Shown piece by piece: positions 37,403 to 46,556 of a DNA stretch of 64,000 nt. This stretch comes from Haemophilus parainfluenzae (GTDB taxonomy: Bacteria > Pseudomonadota > Gammaproteobacteria > Enterobacterales > Pasteurellaceae). The DNA is taken from contig NZ_UGHY01000002.1 of NCBI RefSeq assembly GCF_900450995.1, positions 904,501 to 968,500 of the forward strand, given 5' to 3'. A program made the translations under genes and the position numbers. The notes under the pieces are model-generated. The model did no database searches and had not been told where the DNA came from. It saw only the letters and a list, made by a program, of their open reading frames with translations. The first letter of the stretch is position 1. Each line of letters starts with the position of its first letter.

Positions 37403-37978
37403 TTATTTTAAAATAAGATAAGCAATCACAGCCAGAGCAACCACACTCCAACCAATGATTTCAATAGATTTACGTAATTTCGTTGCGAATTTCTCTCCGC
37501 CCCATGCGGCAAGTTTTGCCACTAAAATAAAACGAGCAAAACGCGATACAAATGCGGTAATCACAAATGGGATAAATGCCATTTGCATCACACCTGCACA
37601 AATCGTGAAAACTTTATAAGGAATTGGACTAAAACCAGCAACAAAAACTACTAAAATGCCCCATTCTTTAAACCACGCCATGGCCTGTTCCCAAGCAGCT
37701 TGGTAGCCCCATTGTTGAATATAACCTTGAACCCAATCAAAGGCATAGTAACCAATAGCATAACCAATCATTCCACCGACAACCGAAGCAATCGTAGTAT
37801 AAAGTGCAAAACGAAATGCACTTTTCGGTTTTGACATTGACATCGGAATCAACATCACATCGGGTGGAATTGGAAAGAAAATGGCCTCAATAAAACTTAC
37901 AAAGGATAACCAAAACACGGCAAAGCGATGTTTTGACCATTGCATTGTTTTATCATACATCGCACCAAAAATATTCAT
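37403..37978 (-). CDS. yqaA: YqaA/DedA-like (VTT domain) membrane protein
   Basis: This is a 191-residue inner-membrane protein with four or five hydrophobic segments. The VTT/DedA hallmarks are visible: FFPIPPDVMLIPM near residue 36-48, GGMIGYAIGYYAFD (about 68-82), and VFVAGFSPIPYKVFTICAGVMQM (about 112-135, split). Such proteins act in lipid or envelope homeostasis. It lies between surE and the small lipoprotein in one gene line. Confidence 0.87.
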   Translation of the reverse strand: MNIFGAMYDKTMQWSKHRFAVFWLSFVSFIEAIFFPIPPDVMLIPMSMSKPKSAFRFALYTTIASVVGGMIGYAIGYYAFDWVQGYIQQWGYQAAWEQAMAWFKEWGILVVFVAGFSPIPYKVFTICAGVMQMAFIPFVITAFVSRFARFILVAKLAAWGGEKFATKLRKSIEIIGWSVVALAVIAYLILK

Positions 37979-38029
37979 TCACTTATCCTTTATTGCTTCA
38001 ATGGGGAAAATTCGTTTCAAAATGGCACA

Positions 38030-38770
38030 TTATTCACTTTCCAGCCAATCTTGTAAAGCAGCAATTGACTGATGAGCAGTAAGATCGGCTTGAATTGGCG
38101 TAATGGCAACATACCCATTTTTTACCGCATGGAAATCTGTACCTTCACCATCATATTCTGGCAAGCCTGATGGACCAATCCAATAGATATTTTCGCCACG
38201 AGGATCTTCTTGTTTAATCACTTCAGCCGCAGATGTGCGATAGCCTAAATGACACACCTTAATACCTTTAAGTTCTTCATAAGGCAAATCTGGTACATTG
38301 ATATTAATCACTTCACGTTTATTCAATAATTGAGGATGTAATTTAGGGATCAAATCACACACCACGTGAGCGGCTGTTTCATAATGCTGACGACCATCTA
38401 AAGAGACAGCAATGGCTGGCAATCCTAAATGACGACCTTCCAATGCAGCGGCCAAAGTACCGGAATAAATCGTATCATCCCCCATATTACAACCCGCATT
38501 AATGCCTGATACAACAAGATCCACTTGTCCAGATAAAAAACCGTTTAATGCCAAATGCACACAATCAGCCGGTGTACCATTCACGCAATAATCACCACTG
38601 TCTAAATGACGCGGGCGAAGTGGCTCAACAAGCGTTAATGAGCTTGATGCTGCGCTGCGATTACGATCGGGCGCTACAATCACCACATCGGCAATTTTTC
38701 GTAATTCTTTTGCTAAAACTTGAATCCCTTCGGCGTGAAAACCATCATCATTGCTGACTAAAATTCGCAT
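38030..38770 (-). CDS. surE: 5'/3'-nucleotidase SurE
   Basis: This 246-residue enzyme is a metal-dependent nucleotidase. The metal site is [16 protein letters not shown] at the start (Asp-Asp 8-9), with [14 protein letters not shown] (about 35) and [18 protein letters not shown] (about 90-107). Start overlaps the truD stop by one base. As in other gamma-proteobacteria it follows truD; pcm, usually between surE and nlpD in enterics, is not here. Confidence 0.96.
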   Translation of the reverse strand: MRILVSNDDGFHAEGIQVLAKELRKIADVVIVAPDRNRSAASSSLTLVEPLRPRHLDSGDYCVNGTPADCVHLALNGFLSGQVDLVVSGINAGCNMGDDTIYSGTLAAALEGRHLGLPAIAVSLDGRQHYETAAHVVCDLIPKLHPQLLNKREVININVPDLPYEELKGIKVCHLGYRTSAAEVIKQEDPRGENIYWIGPSGLPEYDGEGTDFHAVKNGYVAITPIQADLTAHQSIAALQDWLESE

Positions 38771-39792
38771 TATTCTTCTTCCTTCATATTCACTAACTCT
38801 CGCACCAATGCAGTAGCATAACTCCCTGCCGGCAAATAAAACGAGAGTTTCAATCCTTCTTCAACAAACGTCCAATGGAAATCTTTTGCTTTCATCAATA
38901 AAGGGCGTCGAGCGGCTTTCATTCTTTCTTGTTTCATTAATTCTTGGAAAACTTGATGTTCTAAAACCACTTGATTTTCAACCACACTTGCGGATAAATT
39001 TTCTTCTCCAATTAAAGGCGCGGTCAGCAAAATATCTTGCTCGTTTAAACGTTGCTGTAAAACCGCTAAATCTTCATTTTCATCGGCCTTAAACCAACTG
39101 TGCGATCCGTTTAATTGCACAATATCGTCTCTTAGAACCTGATCTGCCACATTTTGTTCAATTCGTTCTGCTACAACTAAATTAAAAATTTCGCTACGAG
39201 CCGCCGAAAGGTAAAAACTGCGTTTTTTACGATCTTTAACCTTAATCTCCCCTTTCGCCCAACGAATCGCTTGAGTCAGATTATGACCATCACGCCCAAA
39301 ACGCTGTTCGGTGAAATAGTTAGGGAAACCATATTTCGCCACAAAATTTAAACGTTCATTTAACTCATCACTTTCTTTTGCTCCGCGCAATAAAATCTCG
39401 AAAGCATTTCCTTGAAGACTACCCGTGCGGATTTTACGATTGTGGCGAGTCACTTCTAAAATCTCGACACCTTCCAATTGAAATTGACTAAAATCAGGCG
39501 TTTCTTTCCCTGGCATTTGCAAACAAAACCATTGTTCTGTAATGCCATGACGATCTTTCAAACCAGCATAACCCATATTTCGATCAGAAATACCTGCAAA
39601 CTTGGCAAGTTTTTCACCCACAAACAACGTATTACAATCTGTTTTACGGATTTTTACCGCCACAAATTCGCCTTCGCCAGACATTTCATAGCCAAGATCT
39701 TCTTTCACAATAAAATCAGCAAATTCTTGCTTTAAAAGTGCGGTTGTTTTTGGCGGTGTTTTTAAGGTGAAATAAGGGAGATGTTTGACCAT
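38770..39792 (-). CDS. truD: tRNA pseudouridine(13) synthase
   Basis: This 340-residue enzyme makes pseudouridine 13 in tRNA-Glu. The catalytic Asp is in [16 protein letters not shown] (about 80). The [14 protein letters not shown] segment (about 155) is another TruD hallmark. It starts the minus-strand gene line that leads to surE, yqaA and nlpD. An internal uptake sequence lies near its start. Confidence 0.95.
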   Translation of the reverse strand: MVKHLPYFTLKTPPKTTALLKQEFADFIVKEDLGYEMSGEGEFVAVKIRKTDCNTLFVGEKLAKFAGISDRNMGYAGLKDRHGITEQWFCLQMPGKETPDFSQFQLEGVEILEVTRHNRKIRTGSLQGNAFEILLRGAKESDELNERLNFVAKYGFPNYFTEQRFGRDGHNLTQAIRWAKGEIKVKDRKKRSFYLSAARSEIFNLVVAERIEQNVADQVLRDDIVQLNGSHSWFKADENEDLAVLQQRLNEQDILLTAPLIGEENLSASVVENQVVLEHQVFQELMKQERMKAARRPLLMKAKDFHWTFVEEGLKLSFYLPAGSYATALVRELVNMKEEE

Positions 39793-39998
39793 TTTTTTCG
39801 TTCTAAAATAAGAAAGCCCAACTTTTTTCGCTGCAATAAATAGCGTGATCAGCTGGGCATGTTAAGCACAATTTATTCGCGCAGAATTTTAACCTTTCCG
39901 CCCCTTCAAGGCAAACTGAAATGAGAATAAATTTTTAGCGACATTTTCATCTTTATCCCCTACAATGACCGCACTTTTTCTGACAAAAGGAATGCCTT

Positions 39999-40427
39999 AT
40001 GACGAACTTTAACGAACTTCAAGAAGAAACCCGTGAAATCATTACGGACTTATTAAATGATGGCAGCGATCCGGATGCCCTTTATATTATCGAACATCAC
40101 ATCGCTCATTATGATTTTGATACCTTAGAAAAAATTGCCGTGGATGCTTTCAAAGCGGGCTATGAAGTGTCAGAAGCAGAAGAATTCGAAGATGAAAATG
40201 GCAAGGTCATTTTCTGTTTTGACATCATCAGTGAAGTAGAATTAAAGCCCGAAATTATCGATGCACAACAAAAAGAAATTTTACCATTAGTGGAAAAATA
40301 CAAAGGCATTTATGATGGCTGGGGCACGTATTTTGAAGATCCAAATGCCGAGGACGATGAATACGGCGATGACGGCGAATTTTTTGACGATGAAGATGTC
40401 GAAGACGACAACGAACGTTTACATTAA
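39999..40427 (+). CDS. rraB: Regulator of RNase E activity RraB
   Basis: This is a 142-residue acidic protein that binds RNase E and slows RNA decay. Family signs: [35 protein letters not shown] (about 20-55, split in two helices), [11 protein letters not shown] and [16 protein letters not shown] near 105. The C-terminus is an extreme acidic tail of Asp and Glu. AAGGAA precedes the ATG. A terminator follows. Confidence 0.95.
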   Translation: MTNFNELQEETREIITDLLNDGSDPDALYIIEHHIAHYDFDTLEKIAVDAFKAGYEVSEAEEFEDENGKVIFCFDIISEVELKPEIIDAQQKEILPLVEKYKGIYDGWGTYFEDPNAEDDEYGDDGEFFDDEDVEDDNERLH

Positions 40428-40435
40428 TAATAACA

Positions 40436-40462
40436 AAGGGCGTGTTAAATCGCCCTTAATTT
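40436..40462 (+). terminator. Terminator of rraB
   Basis: AAGGGCG at 40436-40442 and CGCCCTT at 40451-40457 make a GC-rich stem followed by T-rich DNA. Confidence 0.8.
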
Positions 40463-40489
40463 TTATCTTACCCAAATAGGAATGAAACA

Positions 40490-41203
40490 ATGAAACTCAA
40501 AGCGCTTTCTTTAGCATTATTTGCCTTACCTATCACTTCTTTTGCAATAGAACCCGTATCTCATCAGCCAACGGATGTCAGCTTTAGTGTTGAAGCAGAA
40601 AAAGAAGTAGAACGTGATTTATTACAAGTCTCCCTTTTTTACCAAGCGGAAGGCAATGATTTATCCGCACTCAATAAAACCATGGCAGAAAAAATGAATA
40701 AAGCCATTGAGTTAGCAAAAGCACAAAGTGCGGTTGAAATTAAGGACAATTCTCGTAATACCTGGATTCGCTATGATAATAAAGGCAAACAACAAGGCTG
40801 GATTGCGCGTGCAGAATTAACCTTAGAAAGTAAAGATTCTCAAGCATTATCAACCTTAGTGCATGAATTAGATGGCGTATTAGCCATTGATCGCGTAAGC
40901 GCGTCTGTTTCACGTGAGAAATTAAATAGCTTAGAAAAAGAATTAACCAAAGAAGCTTTAGCGAAAGTTAAAGATAAAGCCCTATTAATTCAAGAATCTT
41001 TGCAGATGAAAGGTTATCACACACAAAGCCTTGAGGTGTCTTCTGCCAATGATTCAGCGAATGATTTCCGCCCTTATGCTGCAGGGGCAATAATGGCAAA
41101 AAGTTTCTCTTACTCGGATGAAAAAGATGAAACTTACACTCAAAGTGGCAAAGAGAAAATTAAAGTCAGTGTGAATGCGCGAATTGCATTGCTTAAAGAA
41201 TAA
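40490..41203 (+). CDS. Secreted SIMPL-domain (DUF541) protein
   Basis: This is a 237-residue periplasmic protein with a signal peptide ending TSFA (about 19). The SIMPL/DUF541 fold is suggested by VSFSVEAEKEVERDLLQVSL near 30-50, ARAELTLESKDSQALSTLV (about 106) and a final KEKIKVSVNARIAL. Such proteins are linked to oxidative or envelope stress, without a proven activity. It stands alone between rraB and slyD. Confidence 0.82.
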   Translation: MKLKALSLALFALPITSFAIEPVSHQPTDVSFSVEAEKEVERDLLQVSLFYQAEGNDLSALNKTMAEKMNKAIELAKAQSAVEIKDNSRNTWIRYDNKGKQQGWIARAELTLESKDSQALSTLVHELDGVLAIDRVSASVSREKLNSLEKELTKEALAKVKDKALLIQESLQMKGYHTQSLEVSSANDSANDFRPYAAGAIMAKSFSYSDEKDETYTQSGKEKIKVSVNARIALLKE

Positions 41204-41246
41204 TTTTCTATACAATGAACGACGATTTTTTAATAAGGAAAACAAT

Positions 41247-41891
41247 ATGAAAGTAGCAAAAAATACGGTTGTGAGTATCGCTTACCAAGTACGTACTCAA
41301 GACGGTGTATTAGTTGATGAAGCACCAACAAATCAACCATTAGAATATTTACAAGGCCACAATAACTTAATCATTGGTCTTGAAAATGCCTTAGAAGGTA
41401 AAGAAGTTGGCGACAAATTTGAAGTACGTGTTCAACCTGAAGAAGGCTACGGCGAATACAATGAAAACATGGTTCAACGTGTACCAAAAGAGGTATTCCA
41501 AGGCGTTGATGAAGTGGTTGTTGGTATGCGTTTCTTAGCAGATACAGACATCGGCCCAGTTCCTGTTGTGATCACTGAAGTGGATGGCGATGAAGTAGTG
41601 GTTGATGGTAACCATATGTTAGCGGGTCAAGAATTACACTTCACTGTTGAAGTTGTTGGCACTCGTGAAGCAACATTAGAAGAAATTGCTCACGGTCACG
41701 TACATGGTGCACACGATCATCACCACCATCACGATGACGAAGATGGTCACAGTTGTGGTTGCGGCGGTCACGGTCACCATCACCATCACCATGATCACGA
41801 TCATGAACACGGCGGTTGCTGTGGCAGTGGTCATAAACACGATCATGATCACGGACACGGTCATGGCGGCTGTGGTTGCGGCGGTCACTAA
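41247..41891 (+). CDS. slyD: Peptidyl-prolyl isomerase SlyD (FKBP type, metal-binding tail)
   Basis: This 214-residue chaperone/isomerase has an FKBP domain (about 1-70 and 130-150) with the IF insert (about 75-125, GYGEYNENMVQRVPKEVF). The C-terminal 55 residues are very His/Cys/Gly-rich (HDHHHHHDDEDGHSCGCGG and further runs) and bind nickel for hydrogenase or urease assembly. I chose ATG 41247, with AAGGAA before it; a longer frame overlaps the previous gene. The tail is longer than in many relatives. Confidence 0.95.
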   Translation: MKVAKNTVVSIAYQVRTQDGVLVDEAPTNQPLEYLQGHNNLIIGLENALEGKEVGDKFEVRVQPEEGYGEYNENMVQRVPKEVFQGVDEVVVGMRFLADTDIGPVPVVITEVDGDEVVVDGNHMLAGQELHFTVEVVGTREATLEEIAHGHVHGAHDHHHHHDDEDGHSCGCGGHGHHHHHHDHDHEHGGCCGSGHKHDHDHGHGHGGCGCGGH

Positions 41892-41918
41892 TCTTAATCT
41901 AGAGATAAAACTAGAGAC

Positions 41919-41952
41919 AAAAAAAGTGTGGTTAAAAATAACCGCACTTTTT
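41919..41952. terminator. Uptake-sequence terminator, slyD/hslU
   Basis: AAAAAGTGTGGTTA at 41921-41934 pairs with TAACCGCACTTTTT at 41939-41952 (one G·T pair), between two convergent genes. Confidence 0.85.
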
Positions 41953-41969
41953 CTTTATCTAAACTTTCA

Positions 41970-43302
41970 TTACAGAATGAATCGACTTAAATCTTCATTT
42001 TCAATCACTTCGCCTAATGCCTCAATCACATAGGCCGCATCGATATTCACGGTTTGTCCGTTCATATCGCTCGCATCAAATGAAATTTTATCCATTAAAC
42101 GTTCCATAACGGTATGTAAACGTCTTGCTCCGATATTCTCTGTTTTCTCATTCACACGGAAAGCTGCTTCAGCAATTTTCTTAATCGCATCTTGTGTAAA
42201 CTCAATACTCACGCCTTCTGTTGCCATAAGCGCTTTATATTGCTCTGTTAAAGACGCATTTGGCTCAGTTAAAATACGCTCAAAATCTTCTGCCGTTAAT
42301 GCTGATAATTCAACACGAATCGGCAAACGACCTTGCAACTCTGGATTAAATCCGATGGACGCGCCACTTGGAATGCACCCGATGCAATAAAGAGAATATG
42401 ATCGGTTTTCACCATCCCGTGTTTGGTATTAACCGTTGAACCTTCCACCAATGGTAATAAGTCACGTTGCACACCTTCACGAGAAACATCCGCACCACTG
42501 TATTCGCCTTTTTTACAGATCTTGTCAATCTCATCAATAAACACAATACCGTTTTGCTCAACGGCATCAATGGCTTTTTGTTTCAATTCTTCTGGATTAA
42601 TCAATTTGGCCGCTTCATCGTCAATTAAGGTTTTTAATGCATCCTTAATTTTCATTTTGCGTTTTTTGGTTTTATCCGAACCCAGGCTTTGGAACATGGA
42701 TTGCAACTGATTGGTCATTTCTTCCATACCTGGAGGTGCCATGATTTCCACACCCATTGAAACGCCCGCCGACACATCAATTTCGATTTCTTTATCGTCT
42801 AATTGACCTTCTCGTAATTTTTTACGGAACGCTTGGCGAGTGCTGCTGTTGGTGTCGTGGTTTTCCACTTCACCCCATTGATTTTTTGGTGGTGGTAGTA
42901 ATGCATCTAAAATACGATCTTCAGCCGCATCTTCTGCTTTCGCACGATTTTTCGCAATTTCTTGTTGGCGAACCAATTTCATCGCACTGTCCGTTAAATC
43001 ACGAATAATGGAGTCCACTTCTTTCCCCACATAGCCCACTTCGGTGAACTTGGTCGCTTCCACTTTAATGAATGGTGCATTAGCTAATTTTGCAAGACGA
43101 CGCGCAATCTCGGTTTTCCCCACACCCGTTGGACCAATCATTAAAATATTTTTAGGGGTCACTTCATGGCGAAGTGGCTCTTGCAACTGCATTCTTCTCC
43201 AACGGTTACGTAATGCGATCGCAACCGCTCTTTTCGCCTCTTTTTGGCCGATAATATGTTGATCTAATTCGGAAACAATTTCACGCGGGTCATTTCAGAC
43301 AT
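41970..43302 (-). pseudogene. hslU: HslU ATPase subunit, two frameshifts
   Basis: HslU (about 443 residues) is the AAA+ unfoldase of the HslUV protease. From ATG 43302 the frame reads MSEMT, then is lost; one C is missing at about 43287-43289 (CCC for CCCC). The body from [16 protein letters not shown], with Walker [10 protein letters not shown] and Walker [10 protein letters not shown], runs to ARPSDLI. A second single C is missing at about 42343-42344 (CC for CCC), after which [15 protein letters not shown] continues to the end. Two homopolymer losses in one conserved gene suggest sequencing error more than decay; hslV is whole. Confidence 0.9.
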
Positions 43303-43311
43303 AATTTTTCC

Positions 43312-43842
43312 TTATTTATTCGGTAATTCTTCGATAGTGAAATTCGTATTGGTAAACACGCAAATATCACCAGCAATTTTTAAAGACTTCTCAACAATTT
43401 CACGTGCTGATAAATCGGTATTTTCCACCAATGCACGAGCGGCCGACAACGCATAATTACCGCCTGAACCAATCGCTAAAATCTGATCGGCTTCCGGTTG
43501 CACCACATCACCAATACCGGTAATGATTAAACTTTCTTTTTCATCCGCCACAATCAGCATCGCTTCTAACTTGCGTAACGCACGATCGGTTCGCCAATCT
43601 TTGGCTAATTCCACCGCGGCTTTTAACAAATTCCCTTGATGCATTTCTAATTTACGCTCAAATAATTCAAATAAAGTGAACGCATCAGCTGTGCCGCCTG
43701 CGAAACCGGCTAGAACTTTGCCATTATATAAACGGCGTACTTTGCGGGCATTCCCCTTCATCACTGTATTGCCTAGTGAAACCTGTCCATCGCCCCCAAC
43801 AACTACTTGGCCATTACGACGTACGCTTACAATTGTTGTCAT
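43312..43842 (-). CDS. hslV: HslV protease subunit
   Basis: This 176-residue N-terminal-nucleophile protease forms the core of HslUV. The mature N-terminus [21 protein letters not shown] carries the catalytic Thr. Further signs: [24 protein letters not shown] (about 31-55) and [24 protein letters not shown] (about 110-140). It is 9 bases before hslU, and a heat-shock-type promoter stands before it. Confidence 0.97.
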   Translation of the reverse strand: MTTIVSVRRNGQVVVGGDGQVSLGNTVMKGNARKVRRLYNGKVLAGFAGGTADAFTLFELFERKLEMHQGNLLKAAVELAKDWRTDRALRKLEAMLIVADEKESLIITGIGDVVQPEADQILAIGSGGNYALSAARALVENTDLSAREIVEKSLKIAGDICVFTNTNFTIEELPNK

Positions 43843-43877
43843 TCTTTTTATCCTTCTTTTAAGAAAAGTTACTCGTT

Positions 43878-43906
43878 ATATGGCGATCGATTCCACCAAA
43901 TTCAAG
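43878..43906 (-). promoter_or_regulatory. Probable sigma-32 (heat-shock) promoter of hslVU
   Basis: On the minus strand CTTGAAT (43906-43900) is followed after 14 bases by CGCCATAT (43885-43878), which fits the sigma-32 consensus CTTGAAA-N11-16-CCCCATNT with two differences. It stands 36 bases before the hslV start. Confidence 0.7.
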
Positions 43907-43952
43907 GGGAAATTTTTCTTTGATGTTTTATTAAACAACCATCTCAAAAAAA

Positions 43953-43968
43953 TGTGACAAAGATCACT
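43953..43968. promoter_or_regulatory. CRP site before the acid phosphatase
   Basis: TGTGACAAAGATCACT is a TGTGA-N6-TCAC(T) inverted match, one base off the ideal. It lies 95 bases before the aphA start, in the space divergent to hslV. Confidence 0.65.
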
Positions 43969-44062
43969 TTTCTAAATGGCAAACGATTGCTATTATTTCA
44001 CATCTTTATTTTAAAGGAATATGATTTGTTACAAGTAAAACAAACTACTTAATGAGGAAAAC

Positions 44063-44770
44063 ATGAAAAATTTACTTAAACTTTCTGCCATTGCAATTTT
44101 AGCGGCAAGCGCAGTCTCTACTTTTGCATCAAACAAAGAACCTTACACTGAACAAGGTACGAATGCTCGTGAAATGACAGAGCAAAAACCGATTCACTGG
44201 ATCTCTGTTGAGCAGTTGAAAAAAGAATTGGAAGGTAAAGCCCCCATTAATGTGAGCTTCGACATTGACGATACTGTACTTTTCAGTAGCCCTTGTTTCT
44301 ATCACGGCCAAGAAAAATACTCTCCAGGTAAAAATGATTACTTAAAAAATCAAGATTTCTGGAATGAAGTGAATGCAGGTTGTGACCAATATTCCATTCC
44401 AAAACAAATTGCGGTGGATTTAATTAACATGCACCAAGCACGTGGTGACCAAATTTATTTTATTACCGGTCGTACAGCGGGCGATAAAGATGGTGTGACA
44501 CCAGTGCTACAAAAAGCCTTTAATATTAAAGACATGCACCCTGTAGAATTCATGGGCGGTCGCAAACTTCCAACTAAATATAACAAAACACCAGGTATTA
44601 TTGAGCACAAAGTGAGTATTCACTATGGTGACAGCGATGACGATATCCTCGCAGCAAAAGAAGCGGGTATTCGTGGTATTCGTTTAATGCGTGCTGCTAA
44701 CTCCACTTATCAACCAATGCCAACCCTTGGTGGCTACGGTGAAGAAGTATTGATTAACTCAAACTACTAA
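44063..44770 (+). CDS. aphA: Class B acid phosphatase, secreted
   Basis: This is a 235-residue periplasmic HAD-type phosphatase with a signal peptide ending STFA (about 22). The catalytic Asp pair is in SFDIDDTVLFSSP (about 67-71), followed by FITGRTAGDKDG (about 132) and HYGDSDDDILAAKEAG (about 191), all class B marks. It releases phosphate and nucleosides from nucleotides, which matters in organisms that salvage NAD precursors. RBS GAGGAA. An IS3 copy lies 24 bases past its stop. Confidence 0.95.
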   Translation: MKNLLKLSAIAILAASAVSTFASNKEPYTEQGTNAREMTEQKPIHWISVEQLKKELEGKAPINVSFDIDDTVLFSSPCFYHGQEKYSPGKNDYLKNQDFWNEVNAGCDQYSIPKQIAVDLINMHQARGDQIYFITGRTAGDKDGVTPVLQKAFNIKDMHPVEFMGGRKLPTKYNKTPGIIEHKVSIHYGDSDDDILAAKEAGIRGIRLMRAANSTYQPMPTLGGYGEEVLINSNY

Positions 44771-44820
44771 TCTTCCTAAAAAGTGCGGTTATTTTGATCT
44801 GACCCCAAAAAGTTAGACTG

Positions 44821-45531
44821 TTATTTAAAGGATTGTTTTCGATATTGTATCGGACTCAGTCCTTTTAATTTTAGTTGAATCCTTCGATGATTATAGTAAT
44901 CCAAATAATCTCTGACAGCATCAACTATCTCTTCTTTTGTTTTAAATTCCCGACCATAAAAACATTCCGTTTTTAATCGCCCAAAGAAACTTTCCATCGC
45001 GGCATTGTCCAAGCAATTCCCTTTTCTCGACATACTTTGAATAATGCCATATTCAGCCAAGATTCGACGATAAGCTACCATTTGATATTGCCATCCCTGG
45101 TCTGAATGCAAAATGACACCACAAGCTTTATTTAATCCTTTGACGGCTTGCATTAACATGTCCTCTACTTGCGCCCAGTTTAGGGAATAGCTGAGATTAT
45201 AGGAGACTACCTCATTGTTAAATAAGTCTAAAATTGGAGATAAATAGACTTTACTCCCATCTTTCGCCTTAAACTCTGTGATATCAGTTACCCATTTTTG
45301 TTTAGGAGCCGTTGCACTAAAATCGCGTTCAAGATAATTCGGTGCAATCCCCCCTATCGTGCCTCGATAGGTCGTAAATTTCTTGCTTTTTCTTGACCGC
45401 ACTTGAAGCCCAAGTGTCTGCATTAAGCGTTGGACTTTTTTATGATTTACGTCTGGTAAACAGGCATGAACACGTCGGTAGCCATAATCAGGATGATTGG
45501 CTTTGATGCGTTTAATGGCCTTTTTCAACAA
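44821..45531 (-). CDS. IS3-family transposase OrfB (type B copy 1)
   Basis: This is the integrase-type transposase. DDE residues: WVTDITEF, LHSDQGWQY and NAAMESFFGRLKTE; the N-terminal helix part has KANHPDYGYRRVHA. A TTG at 45531 is taken as the nominal start, but the frame is open up to the end of orfA (EIIQRLRTCYPLKWLLGF), so the functional product is most likely an OrfAB fusion by -1 frameshift near 45630-45645. Confidence 0.9.
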   Translation of the reverse strand: MLKKAIKRIKANHPDYGYRRVHACLPDVNHKKVQRLMQTLGLQVRSRKSKKFTTYRGTIGGIAPNYLERDFSATAPKQKWVTDITEFKAKDGSKVYLSPILDLFNNEVVSYNLSYSLNWAQVEDMLMQAVKGLNKACGVILHSDQGWQYQMVAYRRILAEYGIIQSMSRKGNCLDNAAMESFFGRLKTECFYGREFKTKEEIVDAVRDYLDYYNHRRIQLKLKGLSPIQYRKQSFK

Positions 45532-45626
45532 CTCATCCTTATCCGGTTTAATCTGAAGTTTCGCAAAAAACGTACTACGCGCTAACTGTGCAAAGCCTAA
45601 AAGCCATTTTAACGGATAGCATGTTC

Positions 45627-45980
45627 TTAACCTTTGGATAATTTCCGTTGCTCGGCTTCGTCCTGAAGTCTGAGCCTTCTCAACTCCTTTAGGTAGGCCA
45701 CCTCCGCTTCAAGCTGTAAAATTCTCAGGCGTAAACGGTCTTCTTCAGTTTTGGGTGGCGGTGGCATTCTGGCATATTTGGGTTTCATTGGCGGTCGTCC
45801 TGATGGTTTACGGGGAATCAGTCCTTTTATGCCACTTTTTTCAAACCGTTTCAACCATGTCCCGACTAGGGTGTTGGAGGGAATATTGTAAAAACGCGCG
45901 GCTTCTCTAATACTCATTTTCTCATTCAAAATAGGTTGAATAACCTGTAATTTAAATTCGATTGTGTAGTGTTTACCCAT
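45627..45980 (-). CDS. IS3-family OrfA (type B copy 1)
   Basis: This 117-residue protein has an N-terminal helix-turn-helix (MGKHYTIEFKLQVIQPIL, MSIREAARFYNIPSNT), a proline-rich linker and a leucine-zipper helix (LRILQLEAEVAYLKELRRLR) used for OrfA and OrfAB dimers. The stop overlaps the open part of orfB in a different frame. Identical to the OrfA of copy 2 at 49660. Confidence 0.9.
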   Translation of the reverse strand: MGKHYTIEFKLQVIQPILNEKMSIREAARFYNIPSNTLVGTWLKRFEKSGIKGLIPRKPSGRPPMKPKYARMPPPPKTEEDRLRLRILQLEAEVAYLKELRRLRLQDEAEQRKLSKG

Positions 45981-46064
45981 AAAAAAATCTGCACCTCAAT
46001 TGTTGGTTTGTTGAGTCCAACTTTTGGGGTGCAGATCATTTTGACCGCACTTTATACTTACATT

Positions 46065-46445
46065 TTAGTTCTTATCTAAGTCTAAATTTGCTTTATATTC
46101 GATTCGATCCTTATCTTTCAACTCAATAGACACATCAAGCTCTTGATCGCCTCGCTCAAATTTTAAGTCTGCATCGTCATGCTTAATTTCAGATTCAGTA
46201 ACGTGGAATCCTTTACGTTTTGCATGACTAATCACTTGTTTTGCCAGTCTAGGTACACTGGTATCTTTCGCATTTAAACGAAACTCAGCTTCAAATTCCC
46301 CATTACCTTGGCGATCAGTTTTGCTCACTTTAGCACCATGCGGACGATAAATTTCGCTTGGAATTGAAGCGGCAAATGTCCTAGTTGAAAATAAGGCTAA
46401 TACCAATACCAATGAAGAAAGAATAACTTTCGCTTTTAATTTCAT
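46065..46445 (-). CDS. Secreted hypothetical protein
   Basis: This 126-residue protein has a signal peptide ending TFAAS (about 26). The mature part is small, highly charged (Lys/Asp/Glu), and without cysteines, ending DRIEYKANLDLDKN. It could be a periplasmic lipid- or metal-related protein, but I do not recognise it. The orfA end of IS copy 1 is 26 bases past its stop; the gene itself is whole. Confidence 0.6.
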   Translation of the reverse strand: MKLKAKVILSSLVLVLALFSTRTFAASIPSEIYRPHGAKVSKTDRQGNGEFEAEFRLNAKDTSVPRLAKQVISHAKRKGFHVTESEIKHDDADLKFERGDQELDVSIELKDKDRIEYKANLDLDKN

Positions 46446-46556
46446 GTAAATTACCTTTTAAAATCACATTCATTTTGAATGCAAGCCTTTGAACATTTAA
46501 TTTAAAAAAAGTTTCTGGGAATATGATAAAATTTTTCTGTTTCCAGGAGCCTATTT

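Larger units (their letters stand above)
44795..46038 (-). mobile_element. IS3-family insertion sequence (type B), full copy 1
   Basis: This 1244-base element has imperfect inverted ends: TGATCTGACCCCAAAAAG at the orfB end and TGATCTGCACCCCAAAAG inverted at the orfA end (46038). Flanks are AAAGTGCGGTTATTT on the left and TTTTGACCGCACTTT on the right, the two arms of an uptake-sequence stem. It contains orfA and orfB with whole frames. A near-identical copy lies at 48828. No clear target duplication beyond T-rich bases. Confidence 0.92.

Noticed and set aside
37403..39792. Absence of pcm and rpoS from the truD-surE-nlpD region as a deletion
   Set aside because: Haemophilus species generally lack rpoS and this gene line is typical for them, so no recent deletion is implied.
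41701..41885. Repeat-like GGTCACCATCACCATCAC tract as a possible phase-variation or CRISPR-like repeat
   Set aside because: Irregular His/Gly codons within the slyD reading frame, no regular unit or spacer structure.
41676..42033. Long frames opposite and beside the slyD tail, rich in Thr, Val and Met
   Set aside because: They are a by-product of the repetitive His codons (CAC/CAT) of the SlyD metal-binding tail read in other frames.
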